Below, piece by piece: positions 17,123 through 25,144 of a stretch of 53,623 bases of DNA. Position numbers and translations under genes: made by a program. Within the stretch, counting starts at the first letter, position 1. Each line of letters starts with the position of its first letter. The stretch is taken from assembly GCA_038230835.1 (NCBI GenBank), contig JBBRMM010000021.1:1-53623 (forward strand). Direction: 5' to 3'. Under the pieces are notes generated by a model that worked only from the letters and a program-made list of their open reading frames with translations, did not search any database and was not told where the DNA came from. Origin of the DNA: DASUHT01 sp038230835. Lineage in GTDB: Bacteria; Actinomycetota; Thermoleophilia; Gaiellales; JAICJC01.

Positions 17123-17146
17123 GTGTTCTAGAATACGATTCTACAC
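17123..17146. promoter_or_regulatory. Candidate TetR operator over divergent promoters
   Basis: The near-palindrome GTGTtcTAGAAT-acg-ATTCTACAC sits between the ureohydrolase and TetR genes. It contains the likely TetR-gene -10 box TACGAT (17134-17139), 9 nt before ATG 17149. Read on the minus strand it offers TAGAAT and TATTCT as -10 boxes for the enzyme operon. A repressor bound here would block both directions. Confidence 0.6.
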
Positions 17147-17148
17147 CA

Positions 17149-17766
17149 ATGTCCGACCTCGAGAGCAGATCAGTCACCGCCACGCTACCGGATGACCGCG
17201 CGCGGGTGGTGCTGGACGCGGTGGTCGACCTGGTCGCCGAGCGCGGCTTGGCGGCCACCCGGCTGCGCGACGTCTCTGCCCGTGTGGGCATGGTGCCAAG
17301 CCACCTGCTGTATTACTTCGGGTCCAAGGAGGGCCTGTTCCTTGCCGCCCTCGAGCACGCCGAAGACGTCACTCGCAGGCGCGCGGCGAGGCGGGTCGCG
17401 AGGTCCCGCGATCCGTGGACGCAACTCGACGTCCTGATCGACTCCGGGCTTCCCTCAGGCCGGGGCGACCCGCGCTGGGTGATCTGGCTCGAGGCGTGGG
17501 AGCTCGCAACCCGCGAACCCCGTGCGGCGCGCCTCTCGCAGGTACTCGGCGAACGCTACGCCGCGCTGTTCGAAGGGGTGATCCACGCCGGCGGAGTCTG
17601 CGGCGCGTTTCGGATCCCCGATATCGAGGCTGTCGTGCTCGAGCTGATGACGCTCCTGGACGGACTCGCCGTGCGGCTGCTGGTCGAACCGTCCAGGCTC
17701 AGCCGAGCCGATGCCCACGCGCTGATCGCCCGGCGCTCCCGCGAGTTGCTCGCCCCGCCGGGCTGA
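17149..17766 (+). CDS. TetR family transcriptional regulator
   Basis: The 205-residue repressor has an N-terminal helix-turn-helix (GLAATRLRDVSARVGMVPSHLLYYFGSKEGLFLAALEHAED, residues about 30-70) of the TetR type. The C-terminal ligand-binding helices end in LVEPSRLSRADAHALIARRSRELL. Position and the shared operator indicate that it controls its own gene and the divergent ureohydrolase-SDR operon. The inducer is presumably the guanidino substrate or a derivative. The ATG at 17149 is set by the TACGAT box nine bases upstream; longer frames would begin inside the divergent enzyme gene. Confidence 0.88.
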   Translation: MSDLESRSVTATLPDDRARVVLDAVVDLVAERGLAATRLRDVSARVGMVPSHLLYYFGSKEGLFLAALEHAEDVTRRRAARRVARSRDPWTQLDVLIDSGLPSGRGDPRWVIWLEAWELATREPRAARLSQVLGERYAALFEGVIHAGGVCGAFRIPDIEAVVLELMTLLDGLAVRLLVEPSRLSRADAHALIARRSRELLAPPG

Positions 17767-17800
17767 CGGCTGGCAGAACGCATGTGCGAGGCTTGCCGGG

Positions 17801-17962
17801 ATCCACGACCTCTCGGCCACGATCCGGCGCAACACACTGCTGCTGGCGGCCGTCAGTGCCGTCAACTCGATCGTCCTGCAACTGGCCGCGGCCGTCTCGT
17901 CGCTGACGTTCGTGCTCGTCACCGGAAACCGAGGGCTGCTGGGACTCGGCCCGGCGAGCGCT
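17801..17962 (+). pseudogene. MFS transporter remnant (N-terminal fragment)
   Basis: One frame encodes about 53 residues with the pattern of the first membrane helix and loop of a major facilitator transporter: SATIRRNTLLLAAVSAVNS, then QLAAAVSSLTFVLVTG and GLLGLGPA. No start codon is available upstream in frame, and the MFS character ends abruptly after GLGPA. The other ~11 helices are missing. It is a deletion remnant beside the interrupted hydrolase. Confidence 0.5.
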
Positions 17963-18035
17963 TTGACGCGGTCGCAGTCGCAGATCGTCGAGCGGTGCCG
18001 GCCCAGAGGCTCGGCGGCCACGGCACCTGACGCAC

Positions 18036-18965
18036 TCAGGTCTGCTGGTGCCCAAGCGTTCCGCGGGCGAGGCAGTCGGCGGACCGGAAGCCGTGGAAGA
18101 TCTCTCGGCACGGAGCCAGAGCGCCGCCGGACCGGACCGCCACGATCACGGCGTCGAGCGCTGCCAGTACGATCTTCGGATCGTGCTCGGGGATGAAATG
18201 CCCAACGCCTCGATCGAGCACGTGCACGCTGTCCGGCGACAGGCCGGCCAGCCGCGTCTGCGCGCGGGCTACGAGCCGTGGAACGGTTCTCAGCCACTAG
18301 TCCTCGAGGATCCCCGCGGTGATGACCACCAGCGGTCGATCGCCGACGGACGGGGCGCGCTCGAGCTCACGGACAGTCGCGTGGATGTCGATCCGCCGGT
18401 TCGGTGCAGGGGTCACCGTGCCGTCGTCCCAGGCTCCGGCGTGAAGCCGGTCGTAGACCGGGATCTCGGGCTCACTGGAGGCGTCGATGAGCACCATCCC
18501 CACCACCTGCGACGGGTACCGTGCCGCGAACTCACGGGCCACCATTCCCCCGTAGGAGTGGCCGACCAGCAGGTATGGCCCATCGACGTGGATCGCCGCA
18601 AGCAGCGCGTGCAACTCGCGAGCCTGGGTCGCGCCCGTCAGCGGTCGGACGCTGGCGGGACGCGGATCGCTGGTACCGTCCCCGGCGCGATCGTAGGTGC
18701 AGACATGCACGATCCCGGCCAGCGCGGGCAGGATCGTCCCGCCGTAGGTGTCGATGCCCGACGCGGTGTAACCGGCCTCCAGGATCACTGTCGGACGGCC
18801 GGCGCCCGCGCACTCGTACGTGAGTGAGTATCCGCCGATGTCGGCCCGGCCGATCCTCGTCACGGCGCGCGATGCGTGACTGGACGGGCTGGGCGCATCG
18901 CCCGAACACGCCGGCGTCAGCAGCGCGGCGAGCATCACCGGGACGAGGAGAATGCGGATCGCCAT
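18036..18965 (-). pseudogene. Lipoprotein alpha/beta hydrolase interrupted by an in-frame amber codon
   Basis: The frame starts MAIRILLVPVMLAALLTPAC, a lipoprotein signal with lipobox cysteine. It shows the alpha/beta-hydrolase nucleophile elbow GHSYGG, an oxyanion-side VCTYDRAGDG and the acid strand VLIDASSEPE. At 18297-18299 it meets TAG after ITAGILED. The same frame continues with 86 more residues of clear family sequence (WLRTVPRLVARAQTRLAG..., GVGHFIPEHDP) to TGA at 18036. The catalytic histidine lies after the amber codon. The truncated 222-residue product should be inactive unless the stop is read through or is a sequencing error of a CAG codon. TATGTT lies 9 nt before the start. Confidence 0.8.
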
Positions 18966-18974
18966 ACGACCGAC

Positions 18975-18980
18975 AACATA
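18975..18980 (-). promoter_or_regulatory. -10 box TATGTT of the hydrolase gene
   Basis: TATGTT on the minus strand, 9 nt before ATG 18965. Confidence 0.35.
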
Positions 18981-18996
18981 TGTGCCGAGAACTCGG

Positions 18997-19476
18997 TCAG
19001 GCCGCACGAAAGGCGTCGCGCGCCGCGGCCGACGCCTGCGCATGCTTCGCGAGGGCGTCCAGGGCCGAGCGAGCGAACCGCCCGACGATCGCGTCCAGCA
19101 ATGGCCGGGCGACGATCCAGCCGCGCCGGGGAGACACGCTGAGGTGCAGCGAGACCGCCGTACCCATGTCGGTGGGCGTGAACTCGTAGTCACCCCGAAA
19201 CGCGAACGTCGTCGAGCCCACGCTCGCAAACCCAAGATGGCTCGGCGGATGGTGGGCATCGACCACGTACACCATCTCGAACCGGCGGCCGAGGGCGGCC
19301 GTCGTGGCACGCCACACCGAGCCGGGCCCAGGATTGTCCGAAAGCCGCTCGACCTCGCTGACACCGGCCAGCCAGTCGAACGCGCTCACCAACTCGAACA
19401 CCATCGCAGGTGTGCCTGCGATATCCGCCGAAACCACTGCAACTCTTTGCGCCATTTTCAGCTCATCGGCCTCCAT
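18997..19476 (-). CDS. SRPBCC (polyketide cyclase/START-like) family protein
   Basis: The 159-residue protein has the SRPBCC layout: VSADIAGTPAMVFELVSAFDWLAG (first strand and helix), GSVWRATT, FEMVYVVDAHHPPSHLGFASVG, a strand FRGDYEFTPTDMGTAVSLHLSVSPRRG, and a long C-terminal helix that closes the hydrophobic cavity. Members bind lipids or aromatic polyketides, and the ligand here is unknown. The start is uncertain: ATG 19476 has TAATGT 8 nt upstream, while ATG 19455 (MAQRVAVV) begins nearest the conserved domain. The hydrolase gene follows 31 bp downstream on the same strand. Confidence 0.75.
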   Translation of the reverse strand: MEADELKMAQRVAVVSADIAGTPAMVFELVSAFDWLAGVSEVERLSDNPGPGSVWRATTAALGRRFEMVYVVDAHHPPSHLGFASVGSTTFAFRGDYEFTPTDMGTAVSLHLSVSPRRGWIVARPLLDAIVGRFARSALDALAKHAQASAAARDAFRAA

Positions 19477-19519
19477 TTGCAGCGACATTAGGCCGTTTTC
19501 GCGGCCAGCGCGAGCGAAG

Positions 19520-20431
19520 TCAATCCTCGCGCTGCACGTCCTCCAGCAGCCCGGCGAAGTCGGGACCATCGAACTCGCCCAACGCGCGCTCGAATTTCTC
19601 CACGCCCCATCCCCAGAAGTCGAAGTCGATGTCGGACACGCCGTCCTGGATCGACGCCCAAAGCGTCCACCCGTACTTCGACATCAACCCCCACAGGCGC
19701 GCGCGGGCCACCTTGTTGCGCAGCGGACGGCCGTAGTAGTGGCCCACCAGTTGCTCGAGCTGGTCGAGTGAGAGGTTCGACTCGCTCCACACGTTACCGA
19801 GCTCGAAACAGGCGTCGTTGTTGCCCGAGTACTCGTAGTCGATCAGCCGGAATCCGTCCCCGACGTCGATGAAGTTCTCTGCCAGCAGGTCGTTGTTGCA
19901 GGGTACGGCGCCCTCGTCGCGAACCGCCATCGCGCGCTCGATCTGACGCACCTGGGGCTCGAACTCGAGGTAACGGTCGGGCAGCCGGAAGCGGCGCTCC
20001 TGGACGAGCGCGAGGTACCGGCGCTGGATGCCGAACATGTTGAAGTCGTCTCGGAAGCGGTGACCGCCATGCAGCCGCCGGCATGCGGCGGCCACCCAGT
20101 CGAGCCGGTCGCCACGGCGCAGGTCGTCGGCGGTCTGCGTCACCCCCTCGATGAACTCGAGCACCAGCAGCGAATGCTCGGGCAGGTAGTCCACCACCGC
20201 CGCACCGACACCGGACTCGGCCGCGGCCACCGTGTTCAGGTACTCATTCTCACGGTCGATCGCAAGCAGCCCCGCATCCTTGCTGGAGACGCGCACGACA
20301 TAGGCTCCCTCCCCGGTCACCACCTTGTAGTTGGTATTGGTGAGGCCGCCGGCCAGCTCACTGACCGCGCTGCGTTGACGGAGCCGGGGAACCAGGTCGA
20401 GGATGTCGTCGATGGCGATCGGGTCGGGCAT
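19520..20431 (-). CDS. Choline/ethanolamine kinase-like phosphotransferase
   Basis: The 303-residue protein has an aminoglycoside-phosphotransferase/choline-kinase fold. It carries the nucleotide loop GGLTNTNYKV, the lysine-position strand AYVVRVSSK, the catalytic loop VPCNNDLLAENFID with Asp as base and Asn as metal ligand, and LIDYEYSGNNDACFELGN supplying the metal-binding Asp. This NDL-x-x-EN / DYEYSG pattern matches the choline kinase (LicA-like) group more than antibiotic kinases. It diverges from a demethylating flavoprotein acting on methylated amines, so a role in choline/betaine-type metabolism is possible but inferred. TATAGT lies 8 nt before its ATG. Confidence 0.82.
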   Translation of the reverse strand: MPDPIAIDDILDLVPRLRQRSAVSELAGGLTNTNYKVVTGEGAYVVRVSSKDAGLLAIDRENEYLNTVAAAESGVGAAVVDYLPEHSLLVLEFIEGVTQTADDLRRGDRLDWVAAACRRLHGGHRFRDDFNMFGIQRRYLALVQERRFRLPDRYLEFEPQVRQIERAMAVRDEGAVPCNNDLLAENFIDVGDGFRLIDYEYSGNNDACFELGNVWSESNLSLDQLEQLVGHYYGRPLRNKVARARLWGLMSKYGWTLWASIQDGVSDIDFDFWGWGVEKFERALGEFDGPDFAGLLEDVQRED

Positions 20432-20439
20432 GGGTGTCC

Positions 20440-20460
20440 ACTATAAGGTGGTCCAGACCA
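20440..20460. promoter_or_regulatory. Divergent promoter with candidate GntR-type operator TGGTCCAGACCA
   Basis: On the minus strand, TATAGT (20440-20445) lies 8 nt before the kinase-like gene. Beside it, 20449-20460 reads TGGTC-CA-GACCA, the two-armed form often bound by FadR/GntR-family repressors of catabolic operons. Both divergent genes could be controlled from here. No GntR gene is in the window. Confidence 0.45.
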
Positions 20461-20484
20461 GTGGTGTTGGCGACCGGAGCCGTA

Positions 20485-22914
20485 GTGACGCAGGACGAGC
20501 GGGCGAGAGTAGTGGTCATCGGTGGTGGGGTGACCGGCTGCAGCGTCGCCTACCACCTCGCCAAAGCCGGGTGGACGGACGTCGTGCTGGTCGAGAAGGC
20601 CGAGCTGACCAGCGGCTCGACCTGCCATGCCGCGGGCCTCGTCACCCAGTTCAACCCGTCGCCGACGATGATGCGATTTCGCCGCTACAGCGTCGAGCTG
20701 TACAACGAACTGGGCGTGTTCGAGGAGCTCGGCAGCCTGCGGATCGCGTCCAGCCCCGAGAGCCTGAAGGAGCTCGAGCGCGGGGCCAGCCGCGCGCGCG
20801 GGATCGGCCTGGACGTCGACGTGATCTCCGCCGCGGAGGCCCTCGAGCGAATGCCCGCCGCGAGCCCCGAGCACCTGTACGGCGCAATCTGGATCGGCGC
20901 CGACGGCTGCGTCGATCCGCACACCGCCACGCACGCGCTGGCCGCCGCGGCGCGGGAGCTGGGAGCGTCGATCCGCACCCACACCAGAGTGACCGGCGTC
21001 GAGCTGGGGCCGGTGCACGAGGTGCGAGCGGTGCTCACCGAGCACGGCCGGATCGAAACCGAGCACGTGGTCAACGCGGCCGGGATGTGGGCGCCCCAGG
21101 TGTCGGCGATGGTGGGCGCGTTCACGCCGTCGGTGCCCGTCGACCACCAGCACATCGCACTGGAGGCGGTGCGGGGGTACGAGCTACCGCACGACATGCC
21201 CTGCTTCCGCGACACCGACAACCTCGTCTACGGCCGATCGGAGGCCGGCGGGGTGCTCTTCGGGGGCTACGAGCCGAACCCCGTCGCGCGCTGGACGGAC
21301 GGCGTACCGTGGCGCCACTCCGCCGCCACGCTGCCGGCCGACCCCGACCGGTTCGCCCAACTGATGGCGGGGGCGGTGCGGCGGTTCCCGTTCCTCGACG
21401 ACGCCGGCGTGGTCGCCCTGGTGTGCCACCCGGACGCGATGACACCGGACGGCAACCCCCTGCTCGGGCCGGTCCCCGGCGTGCCGGGGTACTGGCTGGC
21501 GGCCGGACTCTCGCTGAACGGTTTCGGCGGCGCCGGCGGCATGGGCCGGACGCTCGCCGAGTGGATGACCGCGGGCGAGACCGAGCTCGATACCCAGGGG
21601 TTCCGGGCGTGGCGGTTCGGCGCCGCCGACCGCAACCCGGCCCAGGTCGAGGCGGGCGGGCGCGAGGTCTACCGCTACTACTACCGCCTGCGCTACCCGC
21701 TGGACAGCGACAACTGGGGTCGCCCCGGCCGGCTGAGTCCGCTGCACGGCCGGCTCCAGGAGTTGGGCGCGGTCTTCGGATCCAAGAACGGCTGGGAGCG
21801 CGCCGACTACTTCGAGCCCGGCCATCCTTCTCGCCGGGCCGGCGAGGATCAGCGCGCGTTCGGCTGGTCGGCGCCTCCCTACCTCGACCTGCTCGACGCC
21901 GAGCACACCGCCTTCCGGGAAGCAGTGGGCATCATCGACATGACCTCGTTCGGCAAGATCGACGTCTCCGGCCCGGGGGCTCTGCCGCTGCTCGAGCGGG
22001 TCTGTGACAGCCGCATCGACCGCCCGATGGGCGCGGTCGTGTACACCCAGTTCGTGAACCATCGGGGCGGGATCGTGGCGGACGTCACGGTCACGCGCCT
22101 GGACGGCCGGCACTTCCGCGTGGTCACCGGAGCCGGCGCGGTCGACTCGGACCTCGGCTGGCTTCGGCTACACGTGCGCGCCGAGGACGGCGAGGTCAGA
22201 TTGCGCGACGCCAGCGGTGAGCTGGCGGTGATCGGGATCTGGGGGCCGCGCGCGCGCGACGTGCTCGCAGCGGTGTGCGCGGACGACGTGTCCGCCGAGG
22301 TGTTCGCGTTCCGCACGGCGCGGACGGTCAGGATCAGCGGTGCGCCGGTGCTGGCACAACGCATCACCTACGTCGGCGAGCTGGGGTTCGAGCTGTACGT
22401 GGAGCCTGAGTGGGCCGTGCAGGTATGGGACGCGCTGATCGCTGCCGGCGCTCCACATGGCATCCGGCCCGGCGGCTACCGGGTGCTCGACTCGCTGCGG
22501 ATGGAGAAGGGCTACCGCTACATGGGTACCGACCTGACCGCCGGCGACACCCCGTACGAGGCCGGCCTGGGCTTCTGTGTCGCGCTCGACAAGGGCTCCT
22601 TCGTCGGCCGAGACGCGCTCGCCGCTGCAGCGGTCCAGCCGCTGCAGCGGCGGATCCGAACGCTCGCGATCGGCGGGGCCGACCCACTGACCGTGTACGG
22701 AGGGGAGGCCGTGCATGCCGGCGGGCGGGTCGTCAGCCGGGTGCGCAGCTGCGCCTACGGGTTCACCGTCCGGCGCAACCTCGCGTACGCGTACCTCCCG
22801 GTGGCGCTCGACGAGGGGTCACAGGTGTCGGTGGAGGTGTTCGGCGAGTTGATCGACGCCGACGTCGTCGCCGACGTCCTGCACGACCCACAGCACGCGC
22901 GCGTGCGCGGCTGA
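20485..22914 (+). CDS. Dimethylglycine/sarcosine dehydrogenase-like flavoprotein (DAO + GcvT domains)
   Basis: In this 809-residue protein the N-terminal ~400 residues form a D-amino-acid-oxidase-type FAD domain (VVVIGGGVTGCSVAYHLAKAGW, then ELTSGSTCHAAGLVTQ, where FAD may be covalently held). It is followed by the FAO-type linker (YYRLRYPLDSDNWGRP) and a C-terminal aminomethyltransferase (GcvT) pair of domains with QRITYVGELGFELYV and YRYMGTDLTAGDTPYEAGLGF. Such enzymes oxidatively demethylate dimethylglycine, sarcosine or related N-methyl amino acids and pass the one-carbon unit to tetrahydrofolate. Which substrate is used is not decided. GTG 20485 has GGAG five bases upstream. Confidence 0.88.
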   Translation: MTQDERARVVVIGGGVTGCSVAYHLAKAGWTDVVLVEKAELTSGSTCHAAGLVTQFNPSPTMMRFRRYSVELYNELGVFEELGSLRIASSPESLKELERGASRARGIGLDVDVISAAEALERMPAASPEHLYGAIWIGADGCVDPHTATHALAAAARELGASIRTHTRVTGVELGPVHEVRAVLTEHGRIETEHVVNAAGMWAPQVSAMVGAFTPSVPVDHQHIALEAVRGYELPHDMPCFRDTDNLVYGRSEAGGVLFGGYEPNPVARWTDGVPWRHSAATLPADPDRFAQLMAGAVRRFPFLDDAGVVALVCHPDAMTPDGNPLLGPVPGVPGYWLAAGLSLNGFGGAGGMGRTLAEWMTAGETELDTQGFRAWRFGAADRNPAQVEAGGREVYRYYYRLRYPLDSDNWGRPGRLSPLHGRLQELGAVFGSKNGWERADYFEPGHPSRRAGEDQRAFGWSAPPYLDLLDAEHTAFREAVGIIDMTSFGKIDVSGPGALPLLERVCDSRIDRPMGAVVYTQFVNHRGGIVADVTVTRLDGRHFRVVTGAGAVDSDLGWLRLHVRAEDGEVRLRDASGELAVIGIWGPRARDVLAAVCADDVSAEVFAFRTARTVRISGAPVLAQRITYVGELGFELYVEPEWAVQVWDALIAAGAPHGIRPGGYRVLDSLRMEKGYRYMGTDLTAGDTPYEAGLGFCVALDKGSFVGRDALAAAAVQPLQRRIRTLAIGGADPLTVYGGEAVHAGGRVVSRVRSCAYGFTVRRNLAYAYLPVALDEGSQVSVEVFGELIDADVVADVLHDPQHARVRG

Positions 22915-23348
22915 TGGGATCGCATGTCCACGTGCGGGTCGCCGAGCCCGCCGATCTCGCCTGGATCGCCCTGCACGACGGTCACCTCGACCCGCCGTCG
23001 CTGGCCCTCAAGGTCGCCGCGAGCGAGGTTCTGGTCGCCGAGGCGGCCGGTGCGCGGGTGGGGCTGCTGCGCCTCGACCACCTGTGGTCGAGCGTGCCGT
23101 TCGTGGCCCAGGTGCGGGTCGCCGAGGCCTCCCGGAGGCGCGGCGTCGGCGCGGCCCTGGTGGAGTTCGTCGCCCACCGTTGCCGCGCTCAGGGCGCGGC
23201 GATGCTGCTGAGCTCGGTGACAGCCGGGGAGCCCGCTCCGCTGGCGTGGCACCTCGCTGTCGGGTTCGCCGAGTGCGGCCGGCTCTCGGGGCTGAACCGC
23301 GACGGTCAAGACGAGATCGTGCTTCGGATGGCGCTTGCCTCCGAGTGA
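22914..23348 (+). CDS. GNAT family N-acetyltransferase
   Basis: The 144-residue protein has the complete GNAT core: VRVAEPADLAWIALHDG, the strand EVLVAEAAGARVGLLRLDHLW, the acetyl-CoA loop VAEASRRRGVGAALVEFVAHRCR (R-R-G-V-G-A) and the late strand AAMLLSSVTAGEPAPLAWHLAVGFAECGR. The start overlaps the flavoprotein stop (TGATG), so it is co-expressed with it. The acceptor is unknown. Confidence 0.85.
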   Translation: MGSHVHVRVAEPADLAWIALHDGHLDPPSLALKVAASEVLVAEAAGARVGLLRLDHLWSSVPFVAQVRVAEASRRRGVGAALVEFVAHRCRAQGAAMLLSSVTAGEPAPLAWHLAVGFAECGRLSGLNRDGQDEIVLRMALASE

Positions 23349-23481
23349 AGCAGGCCGCCCGTCTTGCAAGCGACAGCAGGGATACCTCAAAGCGGGGAGG
23401 AGCCCGGTTGGAAGGGGGAATATCCACCCTGGCGGCGAACCCCGATGCTGAGAAGATGCGCCGAGACGTCCCCCCAGCCCG
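23349..23481 (+). other. 133-nt G-rich leader of the EAL-HDOD gene
   Basis: No coding frame is convincing. The region can pair as GGGG(AGGAG) with AACCCC, enclosing GGTTGGA...TCCACC. I compared it by eye with c-di-GMP (GEMM) and glycine riboswitches; conserved signatures such as GGCAAACC and GACGCAAAGCC are missing. It may be a structured untranslated leader of unknown type. Confidence 0.3.
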
Positions 23482-24795
23482 ATGACCAACCGAACCTGGA
23501 CAGAGGCCCGCCGGCTCGAGTCGTGGCCGCCGCCCTCACTCGGGCGCCGCCTCGCCGAGGTTGGTTCGAGTGAGACCGCGCCGGCGTTCGTCGCCCGCCA
23601 GCCGATCTACGACCGCAACATGGAGGTGTACGCGTACGAGATGCTGTTCCGCGCGTCGAACACCGACCATGCGGCGTTCGGCGACGTGGACGCCGCGACC
23701 GCCTCGACCATCGTCACCACGTTCGCCGACATCGGTCTGGACGCCCTGGTCGGCGGTCGCCTGTGCTTCGTGAATGCGACTCGCGAGTTCATCCTCAACG
23801 ATTTCGCACTGCTCTTGCCGGCCGGCCGGGTAGCACTCGAGATCGGACGCTCGGTCGCAATCGCGCCGGACGTCACCGCCAAGTTGCGCGAGCTCGTCGG
23901 GATGGGGTATCTGATCGCGCTGGACGACTTCGTCGCGCGTGCCGACAGCCTCCCGCTGCTCGAGATCGCTCACCTTGCGAAGTTCGACGTGCTCTCGTTC
24001 ACCGACGACCAACTGCAGGATCAGGTGGAGGCGCTCGCCCCCTACTCGGTCAAGCTGGTGGCGGAGAAGATCGAGGACTACGAGACCTACGAGCGCTGCA
24101 AAGCGACCGGGTTCGATCTGTTCCAGGGGTACTTCTTCTGCCAGCCCAAAACGGTAACCGGGAAAGGCATCCCGACCAACCGGCTGAGCCAGATGCAACT
24201 GGTGGCAGCCTTGCAGAACCCGAATGTGGAGCTCGAGGAACTGAACGACGTGATCAGCCGCGACCTGGGCGTCAGCTACCGGCTGCTGCGGTTCATCAAC
24301 TCGGCCTACTTCTCGCTACCGCGCAAGGTCAGTTCGGTGAAGGAGGCGCTTGTGCTGCTCGGTCAGCGCAACGTGCGCAGCTGGGCGATGCTGGTCACGC
24401 TGGCCGGTATCGACGACCAGCCGAGCGAGCTGGTGCGAACCGCCCTGGCTCGTGCCAAGATGTGCGAGCTGGTGGCGCAGGCCATCGACGCGCCCGACCC
24501 CGAGATCCACTTCACCACCGGCCTTTTCTCGGTGCTCGACGCGTTCATGAACATGCGCATGGAAGATGTGCTCTCCGAGTTGCCTCTGGCGCCGGAGGTG
24601 TCGCACGCTCTGCTCTCGTTCGAAGGCCCGGTGGGAGATGTGCTCTCATGGGTGCTGGCGTACGAGAACGGCGGGTTCGCCGCCCTGGAGGGCGCCGGTC
24701 CGCTGGCCGAGCGGATGCTCAGAGATAGCTACGTGCAGGCCATCGCCTGGGCCGACGAAACCCGCCGCAGCGCAGGCGACGCCACCGCAGCCTGA
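23482..24795 (+). CDS. EAL-HDOD (YuxH-like) signalling protein with degenerate EAL domain
   Basis: The 437-residue protein starts its EAL domain at FVARQPIYDRNMEVYAYEMLFR. The signature is YEMLFR instead of EALLR, and the catalytic DDFG is DDFVAR, so phosphodiesterase activity is unlikely and c-di-GMP binding doubtful. The C-terminal ~200 residues are an HDOD domain (LSQMQLVAALQNPNVELEELNDVISRDLGVSYRLLRFINSAYFS..., SVKEALVLLGQRNVRSWAMLV), a module that scaffolds signalling partners. The same two-domain layout is known from YuxH-type proteins linked to motility and chemotaxis. ATG 23482 lacks a clear Shine-Dalgarno. Confidence 0.9.
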   Translation: MTNRTWTEARRLESWPPPSLGRRLAEVGSSETAPAFVARQPIYDRNMEVYAYEMLFRASNTDHAAFGDVDAATASTIVTTFADIGLDALVGGRLCFVNATREFILNDFALLLPAGRVALEIGRSVAIAPDVTAKLRELVGMGYLIALDDFVARADSLPLLEIAHLAKFDVLSFTDDQLQDQVEALAPYSVKLVAEKIEDYETYERCKATGFDLFQGYFFCQPKTVTGKGIPTNRLSQMQLVAALQNPNVELEELNDVISRDLGVSYRLLRFINSAYFSLPRKVSSVKEALVLLGQRNVRSWAMLVTLAGIDDQPSELVRTALARAKMCELVAQAIDAPDPEIHFTTGLFSVLDAFMNMRMEDVLSELPLAPEVSHALLSFEGPVGDVLSWVLAYENGGFAALEGAGPLAERMLRDSYVQAIAWADETRRSAGDATAA

Positions 24796-24860
24796 CGCCC
24801 GAGACCTGACACCGGTGCAGCCGTACGGTCCCGAGCACCGTCGGCCACCGCACCGCATCC

Positions 24861-24919
24861 CACCCCACCCCACCCCGGGGTCTGCAGACCCCGTACGGAC
24901 CGGGGCACACATCCGGCAC
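24861..24919. repeat. CACCCC/GGGGTC-GACCCC repeat, copy A
   Basis: A CACCCC run leads into the palindrome GGGGTCTGCAGACCCC (24877-24892), then GTACGGACCGGGGCACA and ATCCGGCAC. It lies between convergent genes, 57 bp before copy B. It differs from copies B and C by having TCTGCAGA instead of TCAGA at the centre. Confidence 0.85.
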
Positions 24920-24975
24920 GGAAGCGTGACACGGCCATGGTTGCAAGGGCCGTCGATCTTCCCGGCGAGGAGCAG

Positions 24976-25042
24976 CACCCCACCCCACCCCCACCCCACC
25001 CCGGGGTCAGACCCCGTACGGACCGGGGCACACATCCGGCAC
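24976..25042. repeat. CACCCC/GGGGTC-GACCCC repeat, copy B
   Basis: An extended CACCCC run is followed by GGGGTCAGACCCC (25003-25015), GTACGGACCGGGGCACA and ATCCGGCAC. It shares nearly all of copy A and most of copy C (38921-38973). Confidence 0.85.
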
Positions 25043-25144
25043 AGGCTCGTGACAGGGACGGCCGTGAGCGCACGCCCACGAACGCGTTCGGCCGCCCGGG
25101 AGCGAGTACCCGGACGGCCGAAGGCGGTGGCGACGCAGCCGGCG

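Larger units (their letters stand above)
24796..25144. other. 349-bp intergenic region between convergent genes
   Basis: The region holds repeat copies A and B and about 100 bp of other GC-rich sequence, including a CGGCCGCCCGGG...CGGACGGCCG inverted segment near 25088-25120. Open frames across it are repeat artefacts with no domain. I see no gene. Confidence 0.6.

Noticed and set aside
17455..18297. 280-codon minus-strand frame across the TetR gene
   Set aside because: Most of it is TetR antisense. Only its first ~90 codons are real, as the read-on part of the interrupted hydrolase.
23349..23481. c-di-GMP (GEMM) or glycine riboswitch
   Set aside because: The position is attractive, but the conserved blocks are absent.
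24861..25042. Possible CRISPR array
   Set aside because: There are only two tandem units, they carry internal palindromes and low-complexity runs, the third copy is isolated, and no cas genes are present.
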